Counted from the first letter of the stretch, positions 43,581-53,608 are shown. The stretch is DNA of 64,000 nt from Flavobacteria bacterium BAL38 (GCA_000169355.1 AAXX01000002.1:310001-374000); one strand, 5' to 3'. Notes: generated from the sequence alone by a model not told the origin. Numbers and translations: made by a program.

Positions 43581-46412
43581 TTAAAAATCAAATTTTAATC
43601 CTAGATTAAATCTTGCTTGATAATATTCCATTTGCATTGTTCTGGCAGAAACCCCTTGATAGTAGCGTAAGGGCTGATTTGTAAGATTATTCGCCTCAGC
43701 AAAAATTCTTAATTGTTTTGTGAATTTATAGGAAGCATTTGCATCAACAAAAGTTTGTTTGTCATAAAATCTATCATCAAAAGAATCACCACCAAGTTCA
43801 TCTAAATAGTCTGCAGTATAATTTAATGAGATACGTGCAGAGAATTTTTTGTTTTCCCATGAAAGAGAACTATTAAACATGTGAGTTGCTGTTCCTGGTA
43901 AAGTTACATCTTTTCTTTCATCTCCATCCGCATTTGTAATACCTTCTGCTTTAGAATCTGTGTAAGTATAGTTTAAGTAGATTCCCAATCCTTTAAAGAA
44001 TTTCCCAGGAATAAAATCTAATTGTCTTTGTACTGCAACTTCAAATCCATATACACTAACTTTTTCTCCATTTCGTTGTTGTGTTAAAGACCAATTTCCT
44101 GGATTAACTGTAGGTATTGGATTCACTAAGTCAGGAAAATCTTGACTAAACTTTGCATTTGTATATTGATTATCACGGTAAGTGTAAATAAAGTCATTCA
44201 GTTTTTTATAAAACACACCACCTGATAATAAACCAACTGATTTATAATATTTTTCTAACATTAAATCAAAATTATAAGCATACGTAGCTTTAAGGTTTGG
44301 ATTACCTGCGTCAATTGCAGAATCATCATCAGGTATAACACTTAAAAATGGAGATAATGCATAGTAATTTGGTCTTGCTATAGATGTAGTAAATGCAGCT
44401 CTATATACCCAATCTTTTTCATTATTATATTTAAAAGCTAAACTAGGTAAAACATTTGTATAAGAGTTAGTATTGTTAATTTCTCCTACCAAGTCTTCTT
44501 CGTTTTCAATATAATTTGCTGTATAATCAATGAAAGTGTTTTCTAATCTCAAACCGGCAATCATAGAAAGTTTATCATTGAAATCCTGATCATATCTTAT
44601 ATATCCTGCATAAATATTTTCTTTTGCTTTGTAATTTAATCCTAAATATTCAGAAGGAATATCTTGTTTGTTGAATATTGCTGAGTTATTAAGGTCTAAA
44701 TTTCCTAAAAATGAATTGCTTACAAAAGTTCCAGGGATATATTGTGAACCAGCTTGCCAATTTTCTCCACCATATGAGGTGGTTTGAAGCGTGTTAAGAT
44801 TTCCAAAATCTACAATTGGTTCATATTCGAAAAAATTATTGTTTCTAAATTTATCTTTTATTCTTAATCTTGCACCAAAGCGAATTCTACCTTTTTGATT
44901 TTCAATAATTGAAAAAGGAACTCTAAAATTAATTTTAGCACCTAATTCACTTTCTTCAGTATAGTTTTTGTTTTCAGATAATGTTCTAAATTCAAAATCT
45001 TCGGCTAAATTATCTCCAATTCCAGTTATTAATGGGAATCTTGCATTGTTTAAATTCATATCAAAATCTAGACCCTTATTTTGAAACTCGATATAACGTT
45101 CATTTGGTCTATCTTCACTAGCTTCTGCATAGTTTACAGACCAATCCATATCTAATTTAGGACTTAATAAATGTTCACCTCCAATAGAATAGTTTTGAAC
45201 TTTTTGTCTTTCTAAACGCGCGTTTTTATTTTTTTTGTTATCAATACCTCCTTTTGTTTGTCTTCTTACGTCTCCCTCAAACCCAATAATGTTAGCATTT
45301 ACATCATAAATTGGATCTATGCCTCTGTATCTTGCACGATAACGATTTTCTCTGTCATCTCTTATGTTGTACATTGCATTAAAATAAATGCTATTGTTAT
45401 TGTTAAACTTGTAATCTGTTGCAAATGCAAATGAATTTCGAATTCTTTGTACATCATATTTTCTAACATCATATTCTTCGATATACACGTTATCAAAATC
45501 ATCTTTAACCCATACAGCTTCTACATTGTCAGATCCAAAAATATTATTAAAGTATGAAGCACTAAATACAACTCCTAATTTGTTTTCCAAATATCTATTT
45601 CCATATACAAAACCTGCAGTATAATTTCCTTTTTCACGAATTGGTCCATAACCACCCGCAAGTGTAGCAGAAATTCTTTCGCCATTTGGAGTTGCTCTTG
45701 TTATTAAATTTACAGATCCACCAATTGCATCTGCATCCATATCTGAAGTTAAAGTTTTATTTACTTCAATTGTTGAAATCATATCTGCTGGAATTAAATC
45801 CATTTGAACATTTCTATTATCTCCTTCAGCAGATGGAATTCTATCTCCATTCAAGGTAACAGAGTTTAAGTTAGGAGCTAGACCTCTTATGATTATATTT
45901 CTAGCTTCACCTTGATCATTCTGCATGGTGATAGCTTGAACTCTTTTAAGTGCATCTCCAATATTTGCGTCTGGGAAACGACCAGTTTGGTCAGATGAAA
46001 TAACATTTGTAATATTTTGATTGCTTTTTTGTTTATTTAAAGCTTTTGCTTGCCCTCTTAGACGGTCTCCAATAACAACTACATTTTCAAGTTCATTTGA
46101 AGCCGTAATTAACACAAATTTTATGTTTGTGTTTTTGCCTGCTTCCACTTTTACTTCTTGGGTTTGTTTTTCATAACCAATATAAGTAATCTCAACTTGG
46201 TAATTCCCCTCAGGAATATTTAAAAATTCAAATTCACCATTTTGATTAGAGTACGTATATTTATTAATACCTTCTAATTTTATTGTTGCTCCAGGTAGTG
46301 AAAAGTTAGTTTCAGCCTCAGTAATTTTACCGGATATGATTCCGTTTTTTTGTGCATTGACAATCTGGTTTGATGCAAATGCAAGTATTATAAATAATAC
46401 AATTTTTTTCAT
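43581..46412 (-). CDS. TonB-dependent receptor of the phytase operon
   Basis: A 943-residue outer membrane receptor. Signal peptide (FIILAFASNQIVNAQ), carboxypeptidase-regulatory-like domain (about 25-105, GKITEAETNFSLPGATIKLE), plug domain (about 120-240, with VISSDQTGRFPDANIGDALK and NVQMDLIPADMISTIEVNK) and a 22-strand barrel ending in YYQARFNLGLKFDF. No SusD-like gene is next to it. Its position in front of phosphatase and phytase genes suggests uptake of phosphate esters, possibly inositol phosphates; that is inference. Confidence 0.93.
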   Translation of the reverse strand: MKKIVLFIILAFASNQIVNAQKNGIISGKITEAETNFSLPGATIKLEGINKYTYSNQNGEFEFLNIPEGNYQVEITYIGYEKQTQEVKVEAGKNTNIKFVLITASNELENVVVIGDRLRGQAKALNKQKSNQNITNVISSDQTGRFPDANIGDALKRVQAITMQNDQGEARNIIIRGLAPNLNSVTLNGDRIPSAEGDNRNVQMDLIPADMISTIEVNKTLTSDMDADAIGGSVNLITRATPNGERISATLAGGYGPIREKGNYTAGFVYGNRYLENKLGVVFSASYFNNIFGSDNVEAVWVKDDFDNVYIEEYDVRKYDVQRIRNSFAFATDYKFNNNNSIYFNAMYNIRDDRENRYRARYRGIDPIYDVNANIIGFEGDVRRQTKGGIDNKKNKNARLERQKVQNYSIGGEHLLSPKLDMDWSVNYAEASEDRPNERYIEFQNKGLDFDMNLNNARFPLITGIGDNLAEDFEFRTLSENKNYTEESELGAKINFRVPFSIIENQKGRIRFGARLRIKDKFRNNNFFEYEPIVDFGNLNTLQTTSYGGENWQAGSQYIPGTFVSNSFLGNLDLNNSAIFNKQDIPSEYLGLNYKAKENIYAGYIRYDQDFNDKLSMIAGLRLENTFIDYTANYIENEEDLVGEINNTNSYTNVLPSLAFKYNNEKDWVYRAAFTTSIARPNYYALSPFLSVIPDDDSAIDAGNPNLKATYAYNFDLMLEKYYKSVGLLSGGVFYKKLNDFIYTYRDNQYTNAKFSQDFPDLVNPIPTVNPGNWSLTQQRNGEKVSVYGFEVAVQRQLDFIPGKFFKGLGIYLNYTYTDSKAEGITNADGDERKDVTLPGTATHMFNSSLSWENKKFSARISLNYTADYLDELGGDSFDDRFYDKQTFVDANASYKFTKQLRIFAEANNLTNQPLRYYQGVSARTMQMEYYQARFNLGLKFDF

Positions 46413-46535
46413 TTTTTTTTTGGTTTAGTATTTAAACCGCAATATTAGATGATTAATTCTGCTTACTTGTTATCGTTTATTTACTATAGGTTTACTTTTT
46501 TGTTATTGAATATTGGTATGTGTTAATAATGTGTT

Positions 46536-46568
46536 AATAAAAAAAACTCCGGTAATCAGCCGGAGTTT
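46536..46568 (-). terminator. Terminator of the primary sigma factor gene
   Basis: AAACTCCGG and CCGGAGTTT form a 9-bp stem; on the minus strand it is followed by at least eight Ts. A smaller AACAGTC/GACTGTT hairpin (46590-46606) lies between it and the gene. Confidence 0.92.
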
Positions 46569-46619
46569 CAATCATCAATCAAAAAACGAACAGTCTTAGA
46601 CTGTTGTTATCTTTATAGT

Positions 46620-46643
46620 GTCACACTGAGCGCAGTCGAAGTG
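46620..46643. repeat. Intergenic repeat GTCACACTGAGCG...
   Basis: A 24-bp element with imperfect dyad (CACTGAGCGCAGTCGAAGTG) ending directly at the sigma gene stop codon. Elements of this type recur in flavobacterial intergenic regions as I recall. Confidence 0.6.
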
Positions 46644-47507
46644 TTATCCTAAATACGTTTTTAAAATTTTACTTCTAGAAGTATGTTTTAATCTTCTAAT
46701 CGCTTTTTCTTTAATTTGACGTACACGCTCACGAGTTAAGTCAAAAGTTTCTCCAATTTCTTCAAGAGTCATAGGATGTTGGTCACCTAAACCAAAATAC
46801 AAACGAACTACATCTGCCTCTCTTGGAGTTAATGTTTCTAAAGCTCTTTCGATTTCAGTTTGTAATGATTCATGAATTAATTCTCTATCTGGATTTGGAG
46901 ATTCACCTGAACGTAAAACGTCATATAAGTTAGAATCTTCTCCTTCAACAAGAGGTGCATCCATAGATAAATGACGGCCAGAGTTTTTCATTGACTCTTT
47001 TACATCATTGACTGTCATGTCTAATTCTTTTGCAATTTCTTCAGCAGAAGGTGGACGCTCATTAGATTGCTCTAACAACGCATACATTTTGTTGATTTTA
47101 TTGATAGAACCAATTTTGTTTAATGGTAAACGAACGATACGAGATTGTTCTGCTAGAGCTTGAAGAATGGATTGACGAATCCACCATACTGCGTATGAAA
47201 TGAATTTAAATCCACGCGTTTCATCAAAACGTTGAGCTGCTTTAATTAATCCTAAATTTCCTTCGTTAATTAAATCAGGAAGTGTAAGTCCTTGATTTTG
47301 ATATTGTTTTGCTACAGAGACTACGAAACGTAAATTAGCTTTTGTTAATTTTTCTAAAGCTCTTTGGTCTCCAGCTTTAATTCTTTGTGCTAATTCTACT
47401 TCTTCGTCAGCGGTTATAAGGTCAACTTTTCCAATTTCTTGTAAATATTTGTCCAGGGAAGCAGTTTCACGATTAGTTACCTGCTTGGTAATTTTAAGCT
47501 GTCTCAT
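46644..47507 (-). CDS. rpoD: Primary RNA polymerase sigma factor (RpoD/SigA type)
   Basis: A 287-residue group 1 sigma factor. Region 1.2 ([20 protein letters not shown]), region 2 ([40 protein letters not shown] for 2.3-2.4), region 3 and region 4 ([39 protein letters not shown]) are present. Region 1.1 is missing and the non-conserved segment between 1.2 and 2 is very short, as in other Bacteroidetes. It would recognise the TTG-N19-TAnnTTTG promoters seen in this window. A Shine-Dalgarno AAGGAG lies 8-9 bp before the ATG. Confidence 0.95.
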   Translation of the reverse strand: MRQLKITKQVTNRETASLDKYLQEIGKVDLITADEEVELAQRIKAGDQRALEKLTKANLRFVVSVAKQYQNQGLTLPDLINEGNLGLIKAAQRFDETRGFKFISYAVWWIRQSILQALAEQSRIVRLPLNKIGSINKINKMYALLEQSNERPPSAEEIAKELDMTVNDVKESMKNSGRHLSMDAPLVEGEDSNLYDVLRSGESPNPDRELIHESLQTEIERALETLTPREADVVRLYFGLGDQHPMTLEEIGETFDLTRERVRQIKEKAIRRLKHTSRSKILKTYLG

Positions 47508-47589
47508 TTATATTTTCTCCTTACTTTTTAAAAGTTCTGGTAATTATACGTGTCAACATATAAAAAAGTTACACAACTTTATAAAAAAC

Positions 47590-48540
47590 TTATTCAATTA
47601 TATAATTTTCAATTTTTGCTTTATAAAATTGTATTTTTTGATGCATTTTAAAGAAGAAAATTTTTCTATCTTTTTTGCCAGATTGATTTAAAGATTTGGA
47701 GTTATAAAGTTGATTTATAATATATTGTTTTTGTTCTTCGCAAGTGTTTTTGTCAGACGTAACATAATATCCAAGTGCATTGTAGGGAAGGAAAAATGCA
47801 GATTTTTCTTTTGAATTAAATAACGCAGAATTATTAAGGATTAATAACTCATTATAATAGAGTTGAAAGTCATCAGTATCTAACTCGCATTTTTTTTCTA
47901 TTGTTTTAATAATTTCAGTTAAGTCTTCTAAAATATATATAGCATTATTGTACGTTAGTAAACCAGCTTCAAAAAAATAACTTATTTGCTGTAGTGAACT
48001 ATTTATTGTGGTGTCATTCCAAATTTCAACTCTTTTAGAGTTTTCAAAAAATGTTTTTAAATTATTATTTCCACCTAATACAGATTCGTCAAATGCAAAT
48101 TCTTCAAAACTAGATTTTTGTTCTTTGTTTAGAAGATTGAACCAGATAAAAAACTTAAATTTTGAAAATAATGTTCCCGAAACTGCATAATTCATAGGAA
48201 TATCTTTTGCAGCATAATATACTGTTGTTTCTTTTGGATTTAATGTAGTTAGTATTTGATTTGTTTTTTTAAAATAGTCCTTAAAATCAGTTAATGTTGT
48301 TATTTCTTTAGTTTTTTCTATTATTAATTGGCCTTTATTTCTGAATAAAGAATCCATTGATAATGAGAAATAATCACAAATTGTTACGGTTTCTTCTATT
48401 GAAAATTTACTCTTCATTGAAATTCGTCTATGCGCTGCATCATAGCTAATGTCTAGAATTCTAGCAATTTCCTCATTCAATGAAATGTTTTTTGATATTA
48501 GATTCCGAATAGTGGATAATAGAATTTCTTGCGATTTCAT
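47590..48540 (-). CDS. HTH transcriptional regulator, unknown C-terminal domain
   Basis: A 316-residue protein. The first 65 residues form a helix-turn-helix (LNEEIARILDISYDAAHRRI, then FSIEETVTICDYFSLSMDSL) like Cro/XRE-type domains. The other 250 residues are helical and soluble, with no ligand domain I recognise; they may bind a small molecule or protein. It is divergent from a three-gene envelope operon, and the shared 96-bp spacer has two TGTGA/TCACA palindromes, so it probably regulates itself and that operon. Confidence 0.8.
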   Translation of the reverse strand: MKSQEILLSTIRNLISKNISLNEEIARILDISYDAAHRRISMKSKFSIEETVTICDYFSLSMDSLFRNKGQLIIEKTKEITTLTDFKDYFKKTNQILTTLNPKETTVYYAAKDIPMNYAVSGTLFSKFKFFIWFNLLNKEQKSSFEEFAFDESVLGGNNNLKTFFENSKRVEIWNDTTINSSLQQISYFFEAGLLTYNNAIYILEDLTEIIKTIEKKCELDTDDFQLYYNELLILNNSALFNSKEKSAFFLPYNALGYYVTSDKNTCEEQKQYIINQLYNSKSLNQSGKKDRKIFFFKMHQKIQFYKAKIENYIIE

Positions 48541-48542
48541 AT

Positions 48543-48601
48543 TTTGTGATTTTCACAAATATAAGAAATGAATTAATTAATATTCACATTTATATTTGTG
48601 A
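48543..48601. promoter_or_regulatory. Divergent promoters with TGTGA/TCACA palindromes
   Basis: Minus strand: -7 element TATATTTG (complement of 48556-48563) in front of the HTH gene. Plus strand: TATATTTG at 48591-48598 in front of the 48637 operon. Palindrome 1, TTTGTGA-ttt-TCACAAA (48543-48559), overlaps the first; palindrome 2, TCACA-N8-TGTGA (48584-48601), covers the second. A regulator bound here would control both directions. Confidence 0.7.
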
Positions 48602-48636
48602 TTATCGAAATATTTTTGTTTTCTAATTAAATAATT

Positions 48637-49242
48637 ATGAGAAAAATAATCAGAGAACATTTAGAATCTTTTCGGGAGCAAGATCTAAAAAAGTATTCAA
48701 AGGTTGTAAACCGATATTTTAAAAGAAAATGGCGATTTGTTTTTCTGTTTTTTTTAGCTTCTTGTAGTGTTCAAAATCAAATTAATAAAGATGATTTTAA
48801 AAGAATGCCAAAAACGATGTCAATTCGGTTTTATGATAAATTAGATACGATTCAGCATCATTATGGCAATCAATATTTTTCTAGGAGCTTAATAAATGAA
48901 TTTTCAGATAAAAAAAATATTGATTATGCTGAACCTTTAGAGCTAAAAATAGAAAAAAACGAGTTGTACATAACATTTCAAGATGTTTTAAAGAAACAGT
49001 TTGTAATTAAAGTTAGCGGAAAACACCATAAAAAGCGTTTTGTTTTTTATACCAATTATGAAACGATTTCTTTTCCAATACTTTTTATTTCAAAACAAAT
49101 GACAAAATATACAGTTGAAATCCCGAATAATGAAACTGTTTTATTTAAAAGAAGTTATACCAGTGAAGGAATGCTTTTGTTATTTGGAGCAGAAAACTCT
49201 TCAGAAAAAGAATATATTTTTAAAATTATAAAAGATGAATAA
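48637..49242 (+). CDS. Hypothetical lipoprotein-like protein
   Basis: A 201-residue protein of unknown function. A basic N-terminal stretch of about 32 residues precedes a hydrophobic segment with a lipobox (FVFLFFLASC), so either the signal is unusually long or translation begins further in; no better ATG is visible. The mature part (about 160 residues) is rich in Lys and aromatic residues with predicted beta structure. It overlaps the next gene by 8 bp and is first in the operon opposite the HTH regulator. Confidence 0.65.
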   Translation: MRKIIREHLESFREQDLKKYSKVVNRYFKRKWRFVFLFFLASCSVQNQINKDDFKRMPKTMSIRFYDKLDTIQHHYGNQYFSRSLINEFSDKKNIDYAEPLELKIEKNELYITFQDVLKKQFVIKVSGKHHKKRFVFYTNYETISFPILFISKQMTKYTVEIPNNETVLFKRSYTSEGMLLLFGAENSSEKEYIFKIIKDE

Positions 49243-49726
49243 GCTGCTTTTGATTATTGGAATATTATGCAGTTTCAATAGTTATTCTCAAAAAGCAAAT
49301 AGGTTTTCTTTAAATCCTTGGGAAAATGTGAATGGGTATAGATTTGGAGCTGGTTTTAAAGAGAGTTTAGAATTAGAAGCATCATATTTAATAACATCAT
49401 ACCCGCAGAATGATCCTGGTTTTGGTGGTATGATTATGCGAGTTCAGTATATTGGAGCTGGATTGGAATACTTAAGAATTGGTAATATGAATGTATTTGG
49501 AACAAAATTGTCATACGAAAATATTTTTGCATTTTTTTCAGGACAAATAGCATCTGATTTTCTTTTTACTAATGATTCAACTCAAGTAAGAATAATGCCT
49601 AAAATTGGTTTGTCCGTTTTCGGATATATAACATTGTACTATGGATGGAATTTAAATCTAATTAAACAAAGTGAATTGCAACCGCAAGGACATAATGTTT
49701 CATTGCAAATTAATATATTAAACTAA
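49235..49726 (+). CDS. Hypothetical secreted protein, beta-rich
   Basis: A 163-residue protein with signal peptide (LLLIIGILCSFNSYSQ). The rest alternates hydrophobic and polar residues and is Gly/Tyr-rich (YRFGAGFKESLELEASYLI; IGAGLEYLRIGNMNVFGTKL), like a small outer membrane barrel. It is coupled to the gene before it by an 8-bp overlap. I do not recognise a family. Confidence 0.65.
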   Translation: MNKLLLIIGILCSFNSYSQKANRFSLNPWENVNGYRFGAGFKESLELEASYLITSYPQNDPGFGGMIMRVQYIGAGLEYLRIGNMNVFGTKLSYENIFAFFSGQIASDFLFTNDSTQVRIMPKIGLSVFGYITLYYGWNLNLIKQSELQPQGHNVSLQINILN

Positions 49727-49738
49727 AAAAATATAAAA

Positions 49739-50353
49739 ATGAAAAAGTCAATAATTTTATTTTTTATTTGCTGTTCTGTTTGGGCGCAAGACACCATTGT
49801 TTTTCCTAAAATTGACGCTTTTAAAAGAAATATTTTAGAAGTTAGTTATGGGAAACCACTCGGGAATTTGGCGAATAAGTATGAAAGTTCAATTACAACT
49901 GCTTTTTATATGCGTACTAAAATTGCAAAGCGACAGTTTGTTGATTTTGGTGTAGAATTAAGTGGAATTGTGAAAGGAAATAGCATCGATTATAATGCAG
50001 AAACTGAAAATATTCGGTTAGATGGAAGTAAGTCGGCACTTTTCTTAGGGTTTCGTTATACTCGGTTTTTATTCCAATCTAAGAATGAAAATTTCCATAT
50101 CGAATCTAATTCAGGAATTGGCTGGAAATACCTGCATTACTCAAAACCAGAAGATGAAATTTATGATGAGTTAGATATAAAGCCAACGTTAAATACAATA
50201 GCCGTGTCGCAAGGTATAAAAATTGTTCTTTACGGATTTGGATTGCACTGCAATTATCAATATTCGCCCTATACACTATTTAATTCAAAAGTTGAGAGAA
50301 ATTTTGGAGCGTCATCAATTAATTTTGGTATTTCTGGTAGTTGGAACTTTTAG
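49739..50353 (+). CDS. Hypothetical outer-membrane beta-barrel protein
   Basis: A 204-residue protein with signal peptide (SIILFFICCSVWAQ) and barrel-like strands (FVDFGVELSGIVKGNSIDY; SALFLGFRYTRFLF), ending in INFGISGSWNF, a typical barrel C-terminus with terminal Phe. Last of the three genes; a strong terminator follows. Function unknown. Confidence 0.7.
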   Translation: MKKSIILFFICCSVWAQDTIVFPKIDAFKRNILEVSYGKPLGNLANKYESSITTAFYMRTKIAKRQFVDFGVELSGIVKGNSIDYNAETENIRLDGSKSALFLGFRYTRFLFQSKNENFHIESNSGIGWKYLHYSKPEDEIYDELDIKPTLNTIAVSQGIKIVLYGFGLHCNYQYSPYTLFNSKVERNFGASSINFGISGSWNF

Positions 50354-50364
50354 CCTCAAAAACC

Positions 50365-50400
50365 AAAAACCCCAATTCAAAATTTTGAATTGGGGTTTTT
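50365..50400. terminator. Bidirectional terminator between the envelope operon and pnp
   Basis: An 18-bp perfect palindrome (AAAAACCCCAATTCAAAA and its complement) with T-runs on both strands, between converging genes. Confidence 0.93.
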
Positions 50401-50421
50401 ATATGAACTAATAATTAAGTA

Positions 50422-52581
50422 TTAACCTTGTGGCGTATCCTTTTTTTCAATAGGTCTTTCTTCTCTTGGAGGTCTTGGTAAAAGTGCTTTTCTTGACACT
50501 TTTTCTTTACGTGTTTTAGGATCAACACCTAAGTATTTCACCATAAAAACGTCACCCATGTTCACTACATCAGTAACATTTTCTGTTCTTTCCCAAGCCA
50601 ATTCTGAAACGTGTAATAAAACTTCATTTCCTGGTGCTTGTGTATATTCTACAACAGCTCCAAAATCTAACATTTTAATTACTTTTACTTCATAAGCTTC
50701 TCCCATTGCTGGTTTGAAAATGATAGAATCAATCTTAGCTAATACTGCTGCAATTCCGTCAGGATCAGTTCCAAGAATTTCAACAACTCCTTGTTCGTCA
50801 ACCTCATTAATTACGATAGTAGTTCCAGTAGCTTTTTGTAATTCTTGAATTACTTTTCCACCAGGACCAATTAACGCTCCAATGAAAGCTCCAGGAATGG
50901 TTCTCATGATAATTTTTGGAGCATGAACTTTAACATCAGTATTTGGTTTAGCCAATGTTTCAGTTAATTTTCCTAAGATATGTAAACGTCCATCACGAGC
51001 TTGAGCTAAAGCTTGCTCCATAATTTCATATTTTAATCCGTCAATTTTAATGTCCATTTGACAAGCTGTAATTCCTTCTGAAGTCCCCGTTACTTTAAAG
51101 TCCATATCTCCTAAGTGATCTTCATCTCCTAAAATATCAGATAAAACAGCAAAACGTTCTCCGTCAGTAATTAATCCCATTGCAATTCCAGAAACCGGAC
51201 GAATCATTTGAACTCCAGCATCCATCAAAGCTAATGTTCCAGCACAAACAGTTGCCATTGAAGATGAACCGTTAGATTCTAATACTTCAGAAACAATTCT
51301 GATTGTATAAGGATTTTCAGCAGGAATCATATTTTTCAATGCTCTTTGCGCTAAGTTTCCATGACCAACTTCTCTTCTTGAAGTTCCTCTTAACGGACGA
51401 GCTTCTCCTGTAGAAAATGGTGGAAAATTATAGTGTAAATAGAATTTTTCTTCACCTTGCTCGCTAGGCGAGTCGATTTGGTTTGCTTCTCTAGAAGTTC
51501 CTAAAGTTGCAGTTGCCAAAGCTTGCGTTTCTCCACGTGTAAATAATGCCGAACCGTGAACAGATGGTAAATAATCTACTTCACACCAAATTGGTCTGAT
51601 TTCTGTAGTTTTTCTTCCGTCTAAACGAGTTCCTAAATCTAAAGTTACATTACGAACTGCTTCTTTATTGGTTTTATAGAAATATTTAGAAACTAAATCT
51701 CCATTTTCTGCCAATTCTTCTTCAGTAAACAATGCTTTTACTTCTTCTTTTACAGCATCAAATGCAGCTGAGCGTTCGTGTTTAGCTGAACCTTTACTTG
51801 CAATAGCGTAAATTTTATCATAAGCTGCTGCTTTTACTTTAGCGTAAATAGCATCATCAGATTTTTCAGTTTCGTATGTACGAACTTCTTTTTTTCCAAA
51901 AGCAGTTGCTAATCTTTCTTGCGCTGCAATTTGTACTTTAATGTGTTCGTGAGCAAATTTAATTGCTTCTAGCATTTCTGCTTCTGAGATTTCTTTCATT
52001 TCTCCTTCTACCATTGCGATAGAATCAGTTGAAGCTCCAATCATCATGTCAATATCAGACAATTCTAATTGTGCACGAGATGGGTTGATGATGAATTTTC
52101 CATCAATTCTTCCAACTCTAGCTTCAGAAATTAAAGTTTCAAAAGGAATATCAGACAATGCAAGTGCTGCCGAAGCTGCTAAACCTGCAAGTGCATCTGG
52201 CATAACATCCTCGTCATGAGACATTAACTGAATCATAACTTGAACTTCTGCATGGTAATCTGATGGGAAAAGTGGACGCAATACACGGTCAACTAATCTC
52301 ATGGTTAATACTTCGCTGTCGCTTGGACGTGCTTCTCTTTTGAAAAAACCTCCTGGAAAACGACCTGCTGCAGCAAATTTTTCACGATAATCTACCGTTA
52401 ATGGTAAAAAATCGATGCCTGGACTTGCTTTTCTTGCGGAAACAACTGTACCTAAAATAACAGTCTTTCCAATTCTTACTACTACAGAGCCGTCTGCTTG
52501 TTTGGCTAAACGACCTGTCTCGATTGTGATGCTTCTGCCATCACCTAAATCGATGCTTTCTACAAATAATTGTGGAATCAT
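50422..52581 (-). CDS. pnp: Polynucleotide phosphorylase
   Basis: A 719-residue 3'-5' exoribonuclease/polymerase. Two RNase PH domains (about 10-230 and 320-550; signatures [20 protein letters not shown] and [20 protein letters not shown]), a KH domain with [10 protein letters not shown] (about 575) and a C-terminal S1 domain (about 625-695, [16 protein letters not shown]). It degrades mRNA. It lies downstream of rpsO, the common rpsO-pnp arrangement, with a terminator between. Confidence 0.97.
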   Translation of the reverse strand: MIPQLFVESIDLGDGRSITIETGRLAKQADGSVVVRIGKTVILGTVVSARKASPGIDFLPLTVDYREKFAAAGRFPGGFFKREARPSDSEVLTMRLVDRVLRPLFPSDYHAEVQVMIQLMSHDEDVMPDALAGLAASAALALSDIPFETLISEARVGRIDGKFIINPSRAQLELSDIDMMIGASTDSIAMVEGEMKEISEAEMLEAIKFAHEHIKVQIAAQERLATAFGKKEVRTYETEKSDDAIYAKVKAAAYDKIYAIASKGSAKHERSAAFDAVKEEVKALFTEEELAENGDLVSKYFYKTNKEAVRNVTLDLGTRLDGRKTTEIRPIWCEVDYLPSVHGSALFTRGETQALATATLGTSREANQIDSPSEQGEEKFYLHYNFPPFSTGEARPLRGTSRREVGHGNLAQRALKNMIPAENPYTIRIVSEVLESNGSSSMATVCAGTLALMDAGVQMIRPVSGIAMGLITDGERFAVLSDILGDEDHLGDMDFKVTGTSEGITACQMDIKIDGLKYEIMEQALAQARDGRLHILGKLTETLAKPNTDVKVHAPKIIMRTIPGAFIGALIGPGGKVIQELQKATGTTIVINEVDEQGVVEILGTDPDGIAAVLAKIDSIIFKPAMGEAYEVKVIKMLDFGAVVEYTQAPGNEVLLHVSELAWERTENVTDVVNMGDVFMVKYLGVDPKTRKEKVSRKALLPRPPREERPIEKKDTPQG

Positions 52582-52685
52582 AATTAATTCTCTAATTGAT
52601 TAAACAATGGGTTTTAGTTGTGTTGTTGTGTGTGTAGTTGTTTATAACCCAATGAAAAACCAAACTTTTTCTGTCAATATAAAAA

Positions 52686-52712
52686 AACAAAAAGGGGCAC
52701 AAAGCCCCTTTA
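52686..52712 (-). terminator. rpsO terminator upstream of pnp
   Basis: AAGGGGC and GCCCCTT stem followed by Ts on the minus strand, 6 bp after the rpsO stop. Confidence 0.9.
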
Positions 52713-52717
52713 GTTGA

Positions 52718-52987
52718 TTATTTTCTAATTCCTAATTCTTTAATAATCTCACGATATCTGTTGATATCTTTTTTCTTTAAATAGTCAAGAAGACTTCTTC
52801 TTTTTCCTACTAAAAGTACTAATGAACGTTCTGTGTTAAAATCATGACGATTTTTTTTCAAGTGCTCAGTTAAGTGAGAAATTCTAAATGTAAATAATGC
52901 GATTTGCCCTTCAGCAGATCCAGTGTTTTCAGCTTTACCTCCGTGTTTAGCGAAAATTTCAGCTTTTGTTTCTTTAGTCAAGTACAT
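52718..52987 (-). CDS. rpsO: 30S ribosomal protein S15
   Basis: An 89-residue protein matching S15 over its whole length (FAKHGGKAENTGSAEGQIAL; HLTEHLKKNRHDFNTERSLV; KRRSLLDYLKKKDINRYREI). It binds 16S rRNA early in assembly of the 30S platform. It has its own consensus promoter and terminator. Confidence 0.97.
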   Translation of the reverse strand: MYLTKETKAEIFAKHGGKAENTGSAEGQIALFTFRISHLTEHLKKNRHDFNTERSLVLLVGKRRSLLDYLKKKDINRYREIIKELGIRK

Positions 52988-53043
52988 GCTAATATTATTT
53001 TAAATGATTATTATGTATGAATTGTATGGTTGCAATTCGGATG

Positions 53044-53073
53044 CAAAGGTAGTTTTATTTTTTAAAATCACAA
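53044..53073 (-). promoter_or_regulatory. Consensus promoter of rpsO
   Basis: On the minus strand TTG (53073-53071), exactly 19 bp, TACCTTTG (53051-53044). A complete match to TTG-N19-TAnnTTTG. Confidence 0.85.
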
Positions 53074-53077
53074 GTAA

Positions 53078-53536
53078 TTATAAAAATAACTTTGCTACTT
53101 CTTGATTTACAAATTCTAAAAAGCGCTCGTCTGCTTCAGTAAATGGATCTATTACATGAGAATCAATATCGATTTGACCAATGTTTTTTCCTTCAACAAA
53201 TAAAGGAACTACAATTTCTGATTTTACTGTAAAACTACATGCAATATAATTGTCTTGTGCTTTTACATCTGGTACTACAAAATTAGCGTTTGATTCTGCA
53301 ACTTGTCCGCAAATTCCTTTTCCAAAAGGAATTACAGTATGATCAGTTTCTGCTCCTACATAAGGTCCTAAATGCAAGGTTTTTGTTTCATGATTAGCAA
53401 AGTAATAACCTACCCAATTATAATAGTCTATAGAATCGGTTAGTAATTGGCAAACAGCTAAAAGTTTTTCATCTCTTGTTGTGTTTTCTTTTGTTAGTAT
53501 CGAAGAAACTAAAGGTTTTAAATTTTCAAAACTCAT
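53078..53536 (-). CDS. Free methionine-(R)-sulfoxide reductase, GAF type
   Basis: A 152-residue single GAF domain protein of the fRMsr family, reducing free Met-R-sulfoxide. Signatures: WVGYYFANHETKTLHLGPY, GKGICGQVAES, VVPDVKAQDNYIACS and VPLFVEGKNIGQIDIDSH. Cys in GICG and in IACS correspond to the outer two cysteines of the E. coli enzyme; the middle one is not present, so thiol recycling may involve only these two. It is divergent from xrtF. Confidence 0.88.
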   Translation of the reverse strand: MSFENLKPLVSSILTKENTTRDEKLLAVCQLLTDSIDYYNWVGYYFANHETKTLHLGPYVGAETDHTVIPFGKGICGQVAESNANFVVPDVKAQDNYIACSFTVKSEIVVPLFVEGKNIGQIDIDSHVIDPFTEADERFLEFVNQEVAKLFL

Positions 53537-53551
53537 TTTTTTATTTTTTTA

Positions 53552-53559
53552 CAAAAGTA
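53552..53559 (-). promoter_or_regulatory. -7 promoter element of the fRMsr gene
   Basis: TACTTTTG on the minus strand, 15 bp before the start codon; no TTG at ideal spacing. Confidence 0.5.
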
Positions 53560-53585
53560 TTTATTCCTGCGTATTAAAAATTCTA

Positions 53586-53593
53586 TATTTTTG
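53586..53593 (+). promoter_or_regulatory. -7 promoter element of xrtF
   Basis: TATTTTTG matches TAnnTTTG and covers the TTG codon at 53591, which therefore cannot be the translation start; the next in-frame TTG at 53609 is favoured. Confidence 0.5.
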
Positions 53594-53608
53594 TTAAAAA
53601 TTCACAGT

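Noticed and set aside
46413..46500. Pho box upstream of the phosphate-related receptor
   Set aside because: No convincing direct repeat with 11-bp period was seen; the site in Bacteroidetes is not well enough known to me to call.
53591..53608. XrtF start at TTG 53591
   Set aside because: This TTG is part of the -7 promoter element, so it would not be in the mRNA.
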